Shown: positions 1-7,818 of the stretch, in pieces
Layout: every line of letters begins with the position of its first letter
Position numbering within the stretch: the stretch's first letter is position 1
DNA from: Bacteroidales bacterium
GTDB lineage: Bacteria; Bacteroidota; Bacteroidia; Bacteroidales; WCHB1-69
Reading direction: 5' to 3'
Assembly: GCA_017618435.1 (NCBI GenBank)
Contig: JAFZUH010000314.1
Location: forward strand, 1-11,238
DNA: 11,238 bases
Notes under the pieces: generated by a model
The model's input: only the letters and a program-made list of their open reading frames with translations
What the model was told of the DNA's origin: nothing
Database searches by the model: none
Translations under genes and position numbers: made by a program

Positions 1-3000
1 ATTTTATTATTGTGTAGCCTATTGCTTTTGTTGCAAGCAACATGGGCTCAAATTACCGTTGTCGGTTCCGAAAACTTTGACGGAACAAGTCATACGTTTA
101 CGGCTTCGACCATGAACGGTGCAACATGGACAATAGACCAGACCTATCATTACAATGGGGCAAAGTCTATTTTGGGAGCGGTTCCCTTTTTTGCCGGTGA
201 TTCCATAATACTGGTATCACCCGTCTATGACTTTACCAATTATGGGTGGGTGCAAATGTCTTTTGCACAAATCTGTAAAGTGTCAGCATTGGACGAATGT
301 AAGGTTCAATACCGATTGGATGCTATGGGTACTATGGGAGCATGGAAAGATGTACCTGCTTCTACCTATAGAGGAACCGCACGCAATTACGCTGCAGGTG
401 GTTTCAATGCCAATTCGTATGCTATTTGGAATGCAGCCGATAGCATGGCCTTGCCTGTCAATAGTACGTGGTGGCAAACAGAAGTGTTTGAACTCAACAA
501 CGAAGTGTCTTACGACAAGGCTCAATTCCGTTTTGTTTTGAAACGAAATGCTTCTGCTCCAACCAATGTGAACTACGGTTGGTTGATAGACGCTTTCAAA
601 GTGGAGGCTTCTACTTATGAAATAAAACCTCCTGTAGTGGAACTCATCAATATCTATCCTTCCGTTGTTATGACGGTAGGTCCTTACGTGGTAAATGCCA
701 AAGTGGCAACACGTACAGCCGCACAAATAACAAGACCGAAAATGTATTATACTGCCGTATTGCCTAACGGTATGGGTACGGTGAACGATTCTGTGGCAAT
801 GACCGCATACGCAGGCGACTCTTTGTGGACAGCCTCAATACCTTCTTTCAGATACGGAACATCTATACAATACAAAATAATCGGTAAAGATACCAACGGA
901 AATACCGATTCTGTTATTTCCAACACCTTTACCTCACAAAAAGCCTTTACCTATTGGCACTATGTTGGGGATACCAATTTAACCACAACAAAAGATCAAG
1001 TGCCTTATACTCCATATTATGAAGATTCTTGGTCAAGAACCTTGTATTTGGCATCGGAATTGTCGGAGGGAAATATTACCCGTATTGCATGGAAGAGCAG
1101 CAGTTCAGATATTTCTACTACAGACAGTGTTTCTATCTATTTCAAATTGACTCAAGATACCAAAGTACCTATAAATACATCGCCGGCTTATGCTCCGACA
1201 TCTTATATCGACCCGCTTGCAGACGGGGCAACTTTGGTTTGGAAAGGTTCAATTACAACAGAAGATGATGATTGGGTGAATATTACCTTGGATTCTGTTT
1301 TTGAAATGCCTGCAGGCTATAATCTTGTAGTGTATGTTGATGCCAAACCGGGTTATTATGAAGACCAAGCCGATTGGTATGCACATCCTGTAAGCGGAGA
1401 TTTGCGTCCGATTTATGAGTATGAAGATGATATTCTTGTCTTTAATCCGATAGAATATAATGGTCGTTATAGTGATTTGAGACCTAATACCAGATTTTTC
1501 TTTGACAATACTGCTGACAGCACTTCAGGATTGTTGAAAAGTTTGACTATAGCCGATACTATTGTTGTTTCGTCAGCAAGTCCGTCTCAACAATTTGGTG
1601 TGAATATGAAAAACACAGGTGTTTATGATTTGACTTCTGCCGTATTCGGTTGGAGTCTCAATGGTGTTGTTCAAAGCAACAATGTACCATGGACAGGCAA
1701 TATCACCGCCGATATGACAGCGGCTTGCAATGTGGGTACATACGCCCCCAAATACAATGGCTACGATACCATTCAGGTGTGGATAAACAGTGTTAACGGT
1801 ACGGCTTTGTCCGCTATACGGGACACCTTGACAGCCGTGGTATATGGGACAGCAGATATAGTCATTTTCTGGCAAAAATATTTGGACGATACTGTTTTCA
1901 CAACAGGACCTTTTGATATAGAAGTAAAAGCGGTGTCATTGACCAATCACACTATTTCTGCTTTGGACTTTATCTATTGGGCAACCAAAAACGGAAATAC
2001 TATAAAAGATACTATACCAATGACAAATAATGGTAATGGTATCTGGTCGGTTGTATGTCCCAACATTGCCTATGGCTCTGATGTGCTCTATGCCGTGGAA
2101 GCCTACGATTTTTTAGGCAATAAGATACTTCCTATAAAACAGACTTACATAGACCCGACCAGAGTAAGGGATTATTTCTATGCAGGTGATACCAACTCAA
2201 CGCAAACTGTTGGCGATGTACCATGTGATCCGAATTATTATTATTCATGGGCAAGAATGCTGTATTTGCCGTTTGAAGTAGAAAACAGTATCATTTACAA
2301 TATAGCGTTCCGTTCCAAAAATGTTTTACGCTATCCGTACGCTAATCAAAAATGTTATTTCAAATTGGTTAATATGAATACGGTTGACGGTATGGACGGT
2401 TGGGACGATAAACTATATCATAATCCTAGTATAGATGATACTGCAACATTGGTTTGGGAAGGTACCTTGCCTCCATTGCAAGCCGGAGAATGGTTTGACC
2501 TTGAATTGAAACAACCTTTCACCGTTCCTGCTGGCTATAGTTTAATGGTATATTATGACCATCAAAATGGAGACCAAGGTTACTGGGAAAGTGTAAGTTG
2601 GTATGCTACTTATCCTATTTATCATAATGGTGATGATTATTATTATCTGGCAACAAATAATAGTTTTGATAATATAGCAGATAGTACAAAGAGCGGTTGG
2701 GATGATAACTATAGACCGATTGCTCGCTTTAGAATGGAAAAGAGCGTACAATGGGATACCAACTCAGTAGCCTTGGAACAAATCATTACTCCTGCCAACA
2801 ATCAATCTATTGCTGCCGGTAATCAACCTATCACTGTTGTTGTTAGAAACAAAGGTCTCAATGATATGAATTGTACAATTTATTATTCTATCAATGGTGC
2901 GGCTCCAGTTTCTTATAATTACAATAAAGGTTTAGCTTGGGGGTTGATAGACACTGTAAATATAGGTACTTTCAATGCTGTTGTAGGTGATGTATATAAT

Positions 3001-6000
3001 ATTACGGTATGGGTTGCCAATCCGAACGGACAAGTGGATCCTGACCTTAGCGATGATACTTTGACTACACTTGCCGTTGCATGTAACGGTGCTTTGTCGG
3101 CAGGTACTTATACCATTGGTGCTTCTGCCAATGCAGATTATGCTACCCTTGACCAATTCTTGCGTAACTTGCAGATATGCGGTGTGAATACACACGGCAC
3201 ATTCAGAGTAGAAATGGAATCAGGTACTTACAATGGTGCTAACAATATTAGTTATGTAACAGAGGTGCTGACTTCTGCCGACACTTTGATAATTACCTCT
3301 CAAGCAAGCAATGCTGGTGCTGTTGTTTTTGCCCACAATGGCAATGTATTTGAATTGGACAGCAATTTCAATGTCTATATTACCGATGTAACAATCAATG
3401 CATCGGCTGGTGTAGGTGCTGGTGTTAATTTCTTCAGACCTTGTTACAATATAGAAATAAATGGTTGTGTGTTCAATATGCATATCACAAATACAAGCAA
3501 CACTTCATCTGCTATTCGTTTCAATGGTAATGATGAAAAAGTTAAAACAGGAAGAACTTTGGCTTGGGGTGATTTGCGTATATTGAACAATACTTTCAAT
3601 TATGGTTATGCAAGTGTTTGGTTCCATACACCAAACTCCAATGCGGCTACGTTGAAAGCCAATTCAGGTAAATTTACCATAAAGAATAATAAGATGAATG
3701 ACTTTTATAATACTGGCATTTATGTTATCAATTACGGAAAATTTGATTGGGTTGCCAACAATGAACTTACTAATAGAAGAGCATCATCTCAATATGGTAT
3801 CTATATGGCCAATTACATGAAAGTAGATAGTGGTATTGTTAATAATAAAATGTTTTTCAATCATAATTCTACGGTTAATGGTGGTTTGTATTTGACTTAT
3901 TTGAATCACACTGGCAATACAGGTGCAACAACCAATGCCTTGGTAGCAAATAATGAAATTATCCGATTAGGCAATGGCTCATTCACGGGCATTTACACTT
4001 CTTACAACTATGCGGATATTGTTCACAATACTGTTTATCGTGCTACGGGTACTGGTGCATGCAAAAATTTGTCAATAGGTACTTATAATACATCTACGGG
4101 AAATACAATTATTAAGAACAATATTTTCCATGCAGGTTCTACAGCAACAGCAAGTAATGCGAATGGTAACTATGCTATTTATGCAAGTGGCGTCAATTAT
4201 GTAAAACCAACTTATCATGTAATCTTGGATTATAATGATTACTATAGTGTAGGATCATATATTGGCTATGTAAGCAATGCCAAAGCAACTTTAGCGGATT
4301 GGAGAGCTGTAAGTTTACAAGATACCAATTCTATTTCCGTTAGACCAATATTGAAAGATTCTTCTGTAAATGGAGATATTGACAACTACTTGGATTTGAT
4401 GGCTCCCAATTGCGGTGTAAATGTGGATATCAATGGAACAAGACGTTGGGATAGAACACCAATGGGTGCCTATACTCCGCTTATCAGTGCCCAAGGTCCT
4501 GATTTGGCTGTTACGGAATTTGTAGAACCGCAAGGCATTTCAAGTTCAAGTGAATTGTGTGCTCCAAACTATGTTGCCGTAAAAGTAGCCGTTACCAATG
4601 TGGGTACCTCTGTAATAGACTTTGCACAAACACCGATGAAAGTAACGCTTCAGGTGTCAGGTGCAGACTCTGCAGTAATAGATACAATTATTCGTACAGG
4701 TACATTCAATCCGTTTAATATAGATACGGTTGAAATTACCAATGCCCTCAATGTAGATTTGGCAGGCACTTTGATATTGACTGCTTCCGTATCTTGCAGT
4801 GCGGATACTGTTTACAGCGATGATACCCTTGCCATGACCTACGGTCCAACCCGTTGGATGTTGCCTTTGGATGAAGATTTCTCTAACGGATTCCCTGAAT
4901 CTATGCACGTAAGAGACAACAACACGTCTGCAACATGGGCTATTATGAACGACAGCAATGCAACAGGCACCGTTAAACCTCAATTCGGCAAGTCGATGTT
5001 GGCATTTGACGGCGGTAGAGGTGCTGAAAGCAAATTGTTTACCCGTCAGTTGAATTTTACCAACACAAGAGAACCTGTATTGGATTTCTGGTATTGGCAC
5101 GATACAAGTGCAAATGCAGGCAACGATATAGTGAATGTGGCCTACACGGTTAATGGTGGCGTTTCTTATGTGGCTTTGTTCAACTTGCAGAAAAACAACG
5201 GTACCGACCATGGTTGGAAACAATATACGGCACAATTGGATTCTGCTATCGGAGCAACTTGTGTAATTCTTATATTCGATGCTTTGAGAACAACAGATCC
5301 GCAACAATATGACGGTGAACAATATTTGGACAGAATACGTATTATTGCAAAACAAGATGTGGCTATTGCCGATATATTGACAAGCCCTGTTAATGTTTGC
5401 AACACTACTACGGATTTGTCGGTAGTATTGGAAAATATCACCTCTCAAACTATTGATTTCTCCATGTATCCGACAGCATTGCAAGTGGATATTACAGGAG
5501 CCATGACCCAATCGTTCACCTATCCTTTGACAAGCGGTACTATACTGGCATTGTCAAAAGATACGTTTGATATTACAACAGGTTTGACTTTGGCTAATGG
5601 CACCTATAGAATTGCAGCCAAATTGCTGACTTCTATAGACGGCAATGCCGCCAATGATACTTTGAGCAAAACTATAACACTCAATCCTTCGTTGAATGTT
5701 GTCGCTCAAAAGGTAAGTTCAACCAACAATTGCCTAATATCAGGCACAACCATCAACCAAGTAGTAGATATTACCAACAACGGTGATATGGATATGGAAG
5801 ATTTGATATTGAAATTGGAAGTGTCGAATGCAAGCGGTTCGGTTGTCGAAACCTTGTATGATACCATATCCCGTGTAATAACAGTAGGTTTGAATATCTC
5901 TCATACATTCAAATATGCTTATACTGTACCTAATGGCGAACAATACAATGTTGCCGTTACCGTTTCGCCAATGTGCAATGCAGCATTGACATTCAATTCG

Positions 6001-6651
6001 GTAATCAATGAATGTATAGACTTGAACGACTTGGCTGTTGATGGTATTCTTGTTCCAGCCAATGACGGCACATGCAGCAAAATCGGAGACAGATTCAGTG
6101 TGAAAGTGAAAGTCAGCAACCATAATCCTATTGATGATGCACACAATGTAAATCTCTATGCAGAAATTGTGGACAACAACAATACAAAATTGGCTTCTTG
6201 GACTGAAACCATCAATACTATCAATGCCGATGATTACGAAGAAGTGGAATTTGCTCCATTTACTGTTCCTTCAGTGGCAAGTTTCACTGTAAATGCTTAT
6301 TTGGTTGGCAATAGTGATGTAAATGCTGCCAACGATACGGCTGCACCTGTAACCAAATGCACCGATTTGGGCATTGAAAATGCAGATGTGAACGGAATGA
6401 GCATGTCTCAGAACATTCCTAACCCAGCCAAAGGCAAGACAAGTGTAACCTACACTGTTCCTGAAGACGGCAAGGTGATGTTCAATATTATGACCGTTAC
6501 AGGTCAAATACTCTACACTGAAGAAGTGAGTGCAATGGCAGGTGCAAACCGCATTGAATTCAATACCGAAAGCATGGCTTCGGGCATATACTTCTACAGC
6601 ATGACCTTCAATGGTCAAAAAATTGTCAAGAAGATGACAATCCGAAAATAA
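1..6651 (+). CDS. Giant T9SS-secreted multidomain adhesin-like protein (5' end outside window)
   Basis: The frame is open from base 1 (I-L-L-C-S-L-L-L-L-L-Q-A-T-W-A-Q), so the window starts inside a signal peptide. The TTG at 10 is an internal Leu codon; the true start is probably a few codons upstream. Counting from that codon as residue 1, I infer these parts: MAM/jelly-roll-like domain (about 20-205); two super-units of Ig-like + YxGDTN module + CARDB-like domain (about 207-614 and 615-1024); parallel beta-helix (about 1030-1490); CARDB-like domain (about 1497-1610); second MAM-like domain (about 1616-1782); three more CARDB-like domains (to about 2120); type A T9SS sorting domain (2132-2213). 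Such proteins cross the outer membrane through the T9SS and are released or anchored to surface lipopolysaccharide after the sorting domain is removed. I see no catalytic motif, so adhesion or a structural role is an inference. A strong terminator follows the stop codon, so the gene ends its own transcript. Certain as a gene; function unknown. Confidence 0.9.
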   Translation: MLLLCSLLLLLQATWAQITVVGSENFDGTSHTFTASTMNGATWTIDQTYHYNGAKSILGAVPFFAGDSIILVSPVYDFTNYGWVQMSFAQICKVSALDECKVQYRLDAMGTMGAWKDVPASTYRGTARNYAAGGFNANSYAIWNAADSMALPVNSTWWQTEVFELNNEVSYDKAQFRFVLKRNASAPTNVNYGWLIDAFKVEASTYEIKPPVVELINIYPSVVMTVGPYVVNAKVATRTAAQITRPKMYYTAVLPNGMGTVNDSVAMTAYAGDSLWTASIPSFRYGTSIQYKIIGKDTNGNTDSVISNTFTSQKAFTYWHYVGDTNLTTTKDQVPYTPYYEDSWSRTLYLASELSEGNITRIAWKSSSSDISTTDSVSIYFKLTQDTKVPINTSPAYAPTSYIDPLADGATLVWKGSITTEDDDWVNITLDSVFEMPAGYNLVVYVDAKPGYYEDQADWYAHPVSGDLRPIYEYEDDILVFNPIEYNGRYSDLRPNTRFFFDNTADSTSGLLKSLTIADTIVVSSASPSQQFGVNMKNTGVYDLTSAVFGWSLNGVVQSNNVPWTGNITADMTAACNVGTYAPKYNGYDTIQVWINSVNGTALSAIRDTLTAVVYGTADIVIFWQKYLDDTVFTTGPFDIEVKAVSLTNHTISALDFIYWATKNGNTIKDTIPMTNNGNGIWSVVCPNIAYGSDVLYAVEAYDFLGNKILPIKQTYIDPTRVRDYFYAGDTNSTQTVGDVPCDPNYYYSWARMLYLPFEVENSIIYNIAFRSKNVLRYPYANQKCYFKLVNMNTVDGMDGWDDKLYHNPSIDDTATLVWEGTLPPLQAGEWFDLELKQPFTVPAGYSLMVYYDHQNGDQGYWESVSWYATYPIYHNGDDYYYLATNNSFDNIADSTKSGWDDNYRPIARFRMEKSVQWDTNSVALEQIITPANNQSIAAGNQPITVVVRNKGLNDMNCTIYYSINGAAPVSYNYNKGLAWGLIDTVNIGTFNAVVGDVYNITVWVANPNGQVDPDLSDDTLTTLAVACNGALSAGTYTIGASANADYATLDQFLRNLQICGVNTHGTFRVEMESGTYNGANNISYVTEVLTSADTLIITSQASNAGAVVFAHNGNVFELDSNFNVYITDVTINASAGVGAGVNFFRPCYNIEINGCVFNMHITNTSNTSSAIRFNGNDEKVKTGRTLAWGDLRILNNTFNYGYASVWFHTPNSNAATLKANSGKFTIKNNKMNDFYNTGIYVINYGKFDWVANNELTNRRASSQYGIYMANYMKVDSGIVNNKMFFNHNSTVNGGLYLTYLNHTGNTGATTNALVANNEIIRLGNGSFTGIYTSYNYADIVHNTVYRATGTGACKNLSIGTYNTSTGNTIIKNNIFHAGSTATASNANGNYAIYASGVNYVKPTYHVILDYNDYYSVGSYIGYVSNAKATLADWRAVSLQDTNSISVRPILKDSSVNGDIDNYLDLMAPNCGVNVDINGTRRWDRTPMGAYTPLISAQGPDLAVTEFVEPQGISSSSELCAPNYVAVKVAVTNVGTSVIDFAQTPMKVTLQVSGADSAVIDTIIRTGTFNPFNIDTVEITNALNVDLAGTLILTASVSCSADTVYSDDTLAMTYGPTRWMLPLDEDFSNGFPESMHVRDNNTSATWAIMNDSNATGTVKPQFGKSMLAFDGGRGAESKLFTRQLNFTNTREPVLDFWYWHDTSANAGNDIVNVAYTVNGGVSYVALFNLQKNNGTDHGWKQYTAQLDSAIGATCVILIFDALRTTDPQQYDGEQYLDRIRIIAKQDVAIADILTSPVNVCNTTTDLSVVLENITSQTIDFSMYPTALQVDITGAMTQSFTYPLTSGTILALSKDTFDITTGLTLANGTYRIAAKLLTSIDGNAANDTLSKTITLNPSLNVVAQKVSSTNNCLISGTTINQVVDITNNGDMDMEDLILKLEVSNASGSVVETLYDTISRVITVGLNISHTFKYAYTVPNGEQYNVAVTVSPMCNAALTFNSVINECIDLNDLAVDGILVPANDGTCSKIGDRFSVKVKVSNHNPIDDAHNVNLYAEIVDNNNTKLASWTETINTINADDYEEVEFAPFTVPSVASFTVNAYLVGNSDVNAANDTAAPVTKCTDLGIENADVNGMSMSQNIPNPAKGKTSVTYTVPEDGKVMFNIMTVTGQILYTEEVSAMAGANRIEFNTESMASGIYFYSMTFNGQKIVKKMTIRK
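628..1851 (+). repeat. Super-unit 1 of internal protein duplication (Ig-like + YxGDTN module + CARDB-like)
   Basis: Encodes about residues 207-614 of the giant protein. It opens with an Ig/FN3-like domain (around 207-310). Next is a beta-sandwich module beginning Y-V-G-D-T-N near residue 318, with S-W-S-R-T-L-Y-L, an A-T-L-V-W-K-G strand, P-A-G-Y-N-L-V-V-Y and a closing L-R-P-N-T-R-F-F-F. It ends with a CARDB-like domain containing W-S-L-N-G. The same landmarks recur in the same order in super-unit 2. The module resembles one seen in many Bacteroidota T9SS proteins (GTGTS...YPFY..Y.dsR.Q.LYTasEl...RPNiRF); that match is from memory of the family. Domain borders are approximate. Confidence 0.7.
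1852..3090 (+). repeat. Super-unit 2 of internal protein duplication
   Basis: Encodes about residues 615-1027 and repeats the architecture of super-unit 1. The Ig-like domain ends with Y-G-S-D-V-L-Y-A-V-E-A-Y-D, matching Y-G-T-S-I-Q-Y-K-I-I-G-K-D in copy 1. The module begins Y-A-G-D-T-N near residue 724 and has S-W-A-R-M-L-Y-L, A-T-L-V-W-E-G, P-A-G-Y-S-L-M-V-Y-Y and Y-R-P-I-A-R-F-R-M. The CARDB-like domain has Y-Y-S-I-N-G where copy 1 has W-S-L-N-G. The copies are clearly diverged in protein sequence, which points to an old duplication. Confidence 0.7.
3097..4480 (+). other. Right-handed parallel beta-helix domain within the giant protein
   Basis: Residues about 1030-1490 hold a ladder of short strand-turn units with Asn pairs, typical of PbH1/pectate-lyase-type beta-helices: I-N-G-C-V-F-N, I-L-N-N-T-F-N, I-K-N-N-K-M-N-D, V-A-N-N-E-L-T-N, I-V-N-N-K-M-F-F-N, V-A-N-N-E-I-I, I-V-H-N-T-V-Y and I-K-N-N-I-F-H. 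They fall roughly every 20-40 residues between bases 3448 and 4137. The entry segment (S-A-G-T-Y-T-I-G...A-D-Y-A-T-L-D) is the usual N-cap of Bacteroidota beta-helix proteins, and the tail (N-G-T-R-R-W-D-R-T-P-M-G-A-Y) is the usual closing strand. I cannot point to a lyase or hydrolase active site, so glycan binding is as likely as cleavage. Confidence 0.75.
4498..6360 (+). other. Four CARDB-like domains with an inserted MAM-like domain
   Basis: Four beta-rich segments begin with related strands: D-L-A-V-T-E-F (4501), D-V-A-I-A-D-I (5356), L-N-V-V-A-Q-K (about 5692) and D-L-A-V-D-G-I (about 6031). Each carries a Cys shortly after (E-L-C-A, N-V-C-N, N-N-C-L, G-T-C-S), followed by a V-x-V-x-N/D strand typical of CARDB/adhesion-type Ig folds. 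Between the first and second lies a MAM/jelly-roll-like domain (about 4855-5355) with D-E-D-F-S-N-G-F-P and V-L-D-F-W-Y-W-H-D. It resembles the N-terminal domain of the same protein in type. The array probably acts as a stalk that lifts the beta-helix from the surface. Confidence 0.55.
6403..6648 (+). other. Type A T9SS C-terminal sorting domain
   Basis: The last 82 residues fit the type A (Por secretion system) sorting domain. Landmarks are N-I-P-N-P at residues 2135-2139, S-V-T-Y-T-V-P-E-D-G-K-V strands, a V-T-G-Q-I-L-Y hairpin, A-G-A-N-R-I, then M-A-S-G-I-Y-F-Y-S and the terminal I-V-K-K-M-T-I-R-K. In the family this domain directs passage through the T9SS translocon and is cleaved by the sortase PorU at the surface. 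The domain is complete and ends at the TAA at 6649. The assignment rests on direct motif reading and is strong. It implies that the host encodes a T9SS elsewhere. Confidence 0.93.
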
Positions 6652-6668
6652 AATAACTTTTTTAATGC

Positions 6669-6698
6669 AGAGGCAGCCTTTAGGCTGCCTCTTTTTTT
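6669..6698 (+). terminator. Intrinsic terminator of the giant gene
   Basis: A perfect 10-bp stem (AGAGGCAGCC, loop TTTA, GGCTGCCTCT) begins 17 nt after the stop codon. A run of seven T, the first of which closes the stem, completes a textbook Rho-independent terminator. It isolates the large gene from the lipoprotein pair. The inner stem is the same as in the terminator at 8753-8775. Confidence 0.92.
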
Positions 6699-6841
6699 CT
6701 GCATTTTTTGACGGATTGTTGCTTTTGGGGCAAAAATACTTCCAAATAAAGTTCTAAAAACTGCTATTGGGAAGCGAAGTTGTAAAATAAATAATTGATA
6801 TGTAAATACATAAATATTCTTCATGTTCCATAAATAATTTA

Positions 6842-6849
6842 TATCTTTG
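6842..6849 (+). promoter_or_regulatory. Bacteroidota -7 promoter element for the lipoprotein pair
   Basis: TATCTTTG matches the TAnnTTTG -7 box of the Bacteroidota primary sigma factor and lies 37 nt before the ATG at 6887. No clear TTG -33 element sits at the expected distance; the upstream sequence is simply AT-rich. The leader would be about 30 nt, with an A/T-rich tract instead of a Shine-Dalgarno sequence. Confidence 0.65.
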
Positions 6850-6886
6850 CAATAGTTAAAAATTTATTCATTAAAAATTTAATCGT

Positions 6887-7780
6887 ATGAAAAAAACAGT
6901 TTTATTTTCAGTGATTGCGGCAATGATAGTGTTCGCAAGTTGTAACAAAGACGGTGTGTATAATCCCGCAAAGAAAATCAGTAAAATAACCATAACCGAA
7001 ACCGATCTTTCGCCAAGAGGTGGAGATGTGCAGACTACAGTACAGAATTGGACTTGGAAAAAGAAACAATTACAAAGTATTGTTTACACTATTAAGGGTA
7101 ACCAAGATACTTCTTGGACAGAAGAGTTTTCCTATGACAAAAGCGGCAGACTTATTCGTATAGAAGACAAAAAAAATAACCACTACACAGTGTATGAATA
7201 TGACGGTGACCAATTGGACAAAGTGCTTTGCTTTGAGTATAATGAGAAAATGGCTGAATATAATTTCAAATACAAAGGCGACAGATTGTCTGAGATTGAA
7301 TGTCTGGATTTTTATCGCTATTATTCAATCCAGAAAGAAAACAAATTGAATCCATTGGCATTTGTTTGTCCTTCGGCAATTGTGGATTTGGCTCAAAAGG
7401 CAGAAGAAAATGTTGCCTTGACAGAATCACAGCCACGCCAAAAGATGAATGCAAGCAAGTTGGTATTGTCTTTGGAATGGGACGGCACCAATATTTCAAA
7501 AATAGCCAAAGACTATCCGGGTTATAATAAAAGATATGAATGTCTTTTAACTTACGACAGCGGAAAAAATCCATTTGCAGGATTTTTCGCTTTGGATTTC
7601 ATAGGTGCCTATTATTATAAGAGTGCCAATAACATTGTTTCCATGACACAAGTCGGTAGTACGTGGAAAAGAGAATATATTTATACCTACAAAGGTCAAT
7701 ATCCGGAATCCTATACCTATACCGATTCATATAGTAACGAACCTTATTGTAGATATAATTACCAGATTGAATATAAGTAA
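6887..7780 (+). CDS. Outer-membrane lipoprotein with YD-like repeats, tandem copy A
   Basis: A 297-residue protein with a lipoprotein signal peptide (M-K-K-T-V-L-F..., lipobox F-A-S-C, acylated Cys at 19). The mature end C-N-K-D-G is hydrophilic, so outer-membrane placement is likely; surface exposure is possible but unproven. The body has repeated short beta-hairpin units that resemble RHS/YD repeats: F-S-Y-D-K-S-G-R-L-I-R-I (81-92), Y-E-Y-D-G-D-Q-L-D-K-V (103-113), F-K-Y-K-G-D-R-L-S-E-I (127-137), then N-P-F-A-G-F-F-A-L-D-F (228-238) and a Tyr-rich C-terminus (Y-T-Y-K-G-Q-Y-P-E-S-Y). This layout recalls the uncharacterised DUF4595-type lipoproteins of Bacteroidales, a low-confidence match. 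No enzyme motif is visible. The next gene, 38 nt downstream, is a paralogue and is probably co-transcribed. Function unknown; a cell-envelope role is inferred. Confidence 0.88.
   Translation: MKKTVLFSVIAAMIVFASCNKDGVYNPAKKISKITITETDLSPRGGDVQTTVQNWTWKKKQLQSIVYTIKGNQDTSWTEEFSYDKSGRLIRIEDKKNNHYTVYEYDGDQLDKVLCFEYNEKMAEYNFKYKGDRLSEIECLDFYRYYSIQKENKLNPLAFVCPSAIVDLAQKAEENVALTESQPRQKMNASKLVLSLEWDGTNISKIAKDYPGYNKRYECLLTYDSGKNPFAGFFALDFIGAYYYKSANNIVSMTQVGSTWKREYIYTYKGQYPESYTYTDSYSNEPYCRYNYQIEYK
7624..7727 (+). repeat. Near-identical 3' tract, copy A (partner 8568-8671)
   Basis: This 104-nt tract, coding for A-N-N-I-V-S-M-T through Y-T-Y-T-D, aligns without gaps to 8568-8671 with only four internal differences by eye. 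That is far closer than the centres of the two genes, where the proteins share few residues. It marks the pair as a tandem duplication and suggests either strong constraint or recent gene conversion at the 3' end. Confidence 0.85.
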
Positions 7781-7818
7781 ACAATAAGTTATTTATTAAT
7801 AATTAAAAATTGAATTGT

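Noticed and set aside
10..12. TTG at 10 as the start of the giant gene
   Set aside because: The reading frame is open to base 1 and the upstream codons (I-L-L) continue the hydrophobic signal peptide, so the real start lies outside the window.
4657..5511. 284-codon open frame on the - strand inside the giant gene
   Set aside because: It lies wholly within a well-supported coding region, is Cys/Ile/Arg-rich in the manner of an antisense shadow, and has no domain, signal or promoter.
6615..6824. 69-codon - strand frame over the terminator, with a TATTTTTG box at 6738-6731
   Set aside because: It overlaps the end of the giant gene and the whole terminator hairpin, the promoter-like octamer lies inside the frame, and the product has no recognisable features.
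6699..6840. AT-rich gap with a small TTTTGGGGCAAAA hairpin as a possible RNA gene or mobile-element remnant
   Set aside because: The stem is very short, with no conserved RNA motif, no terminal inverted repeats and no target duplication; it reads as ordinary upstream sequence.
7810..7818. TTG start for lipoprotein copy B, adding M-N-C
   Set aside because: The ATG at 7819 restores the M-K-K signal peptide and the leader spacing seen in copy A.
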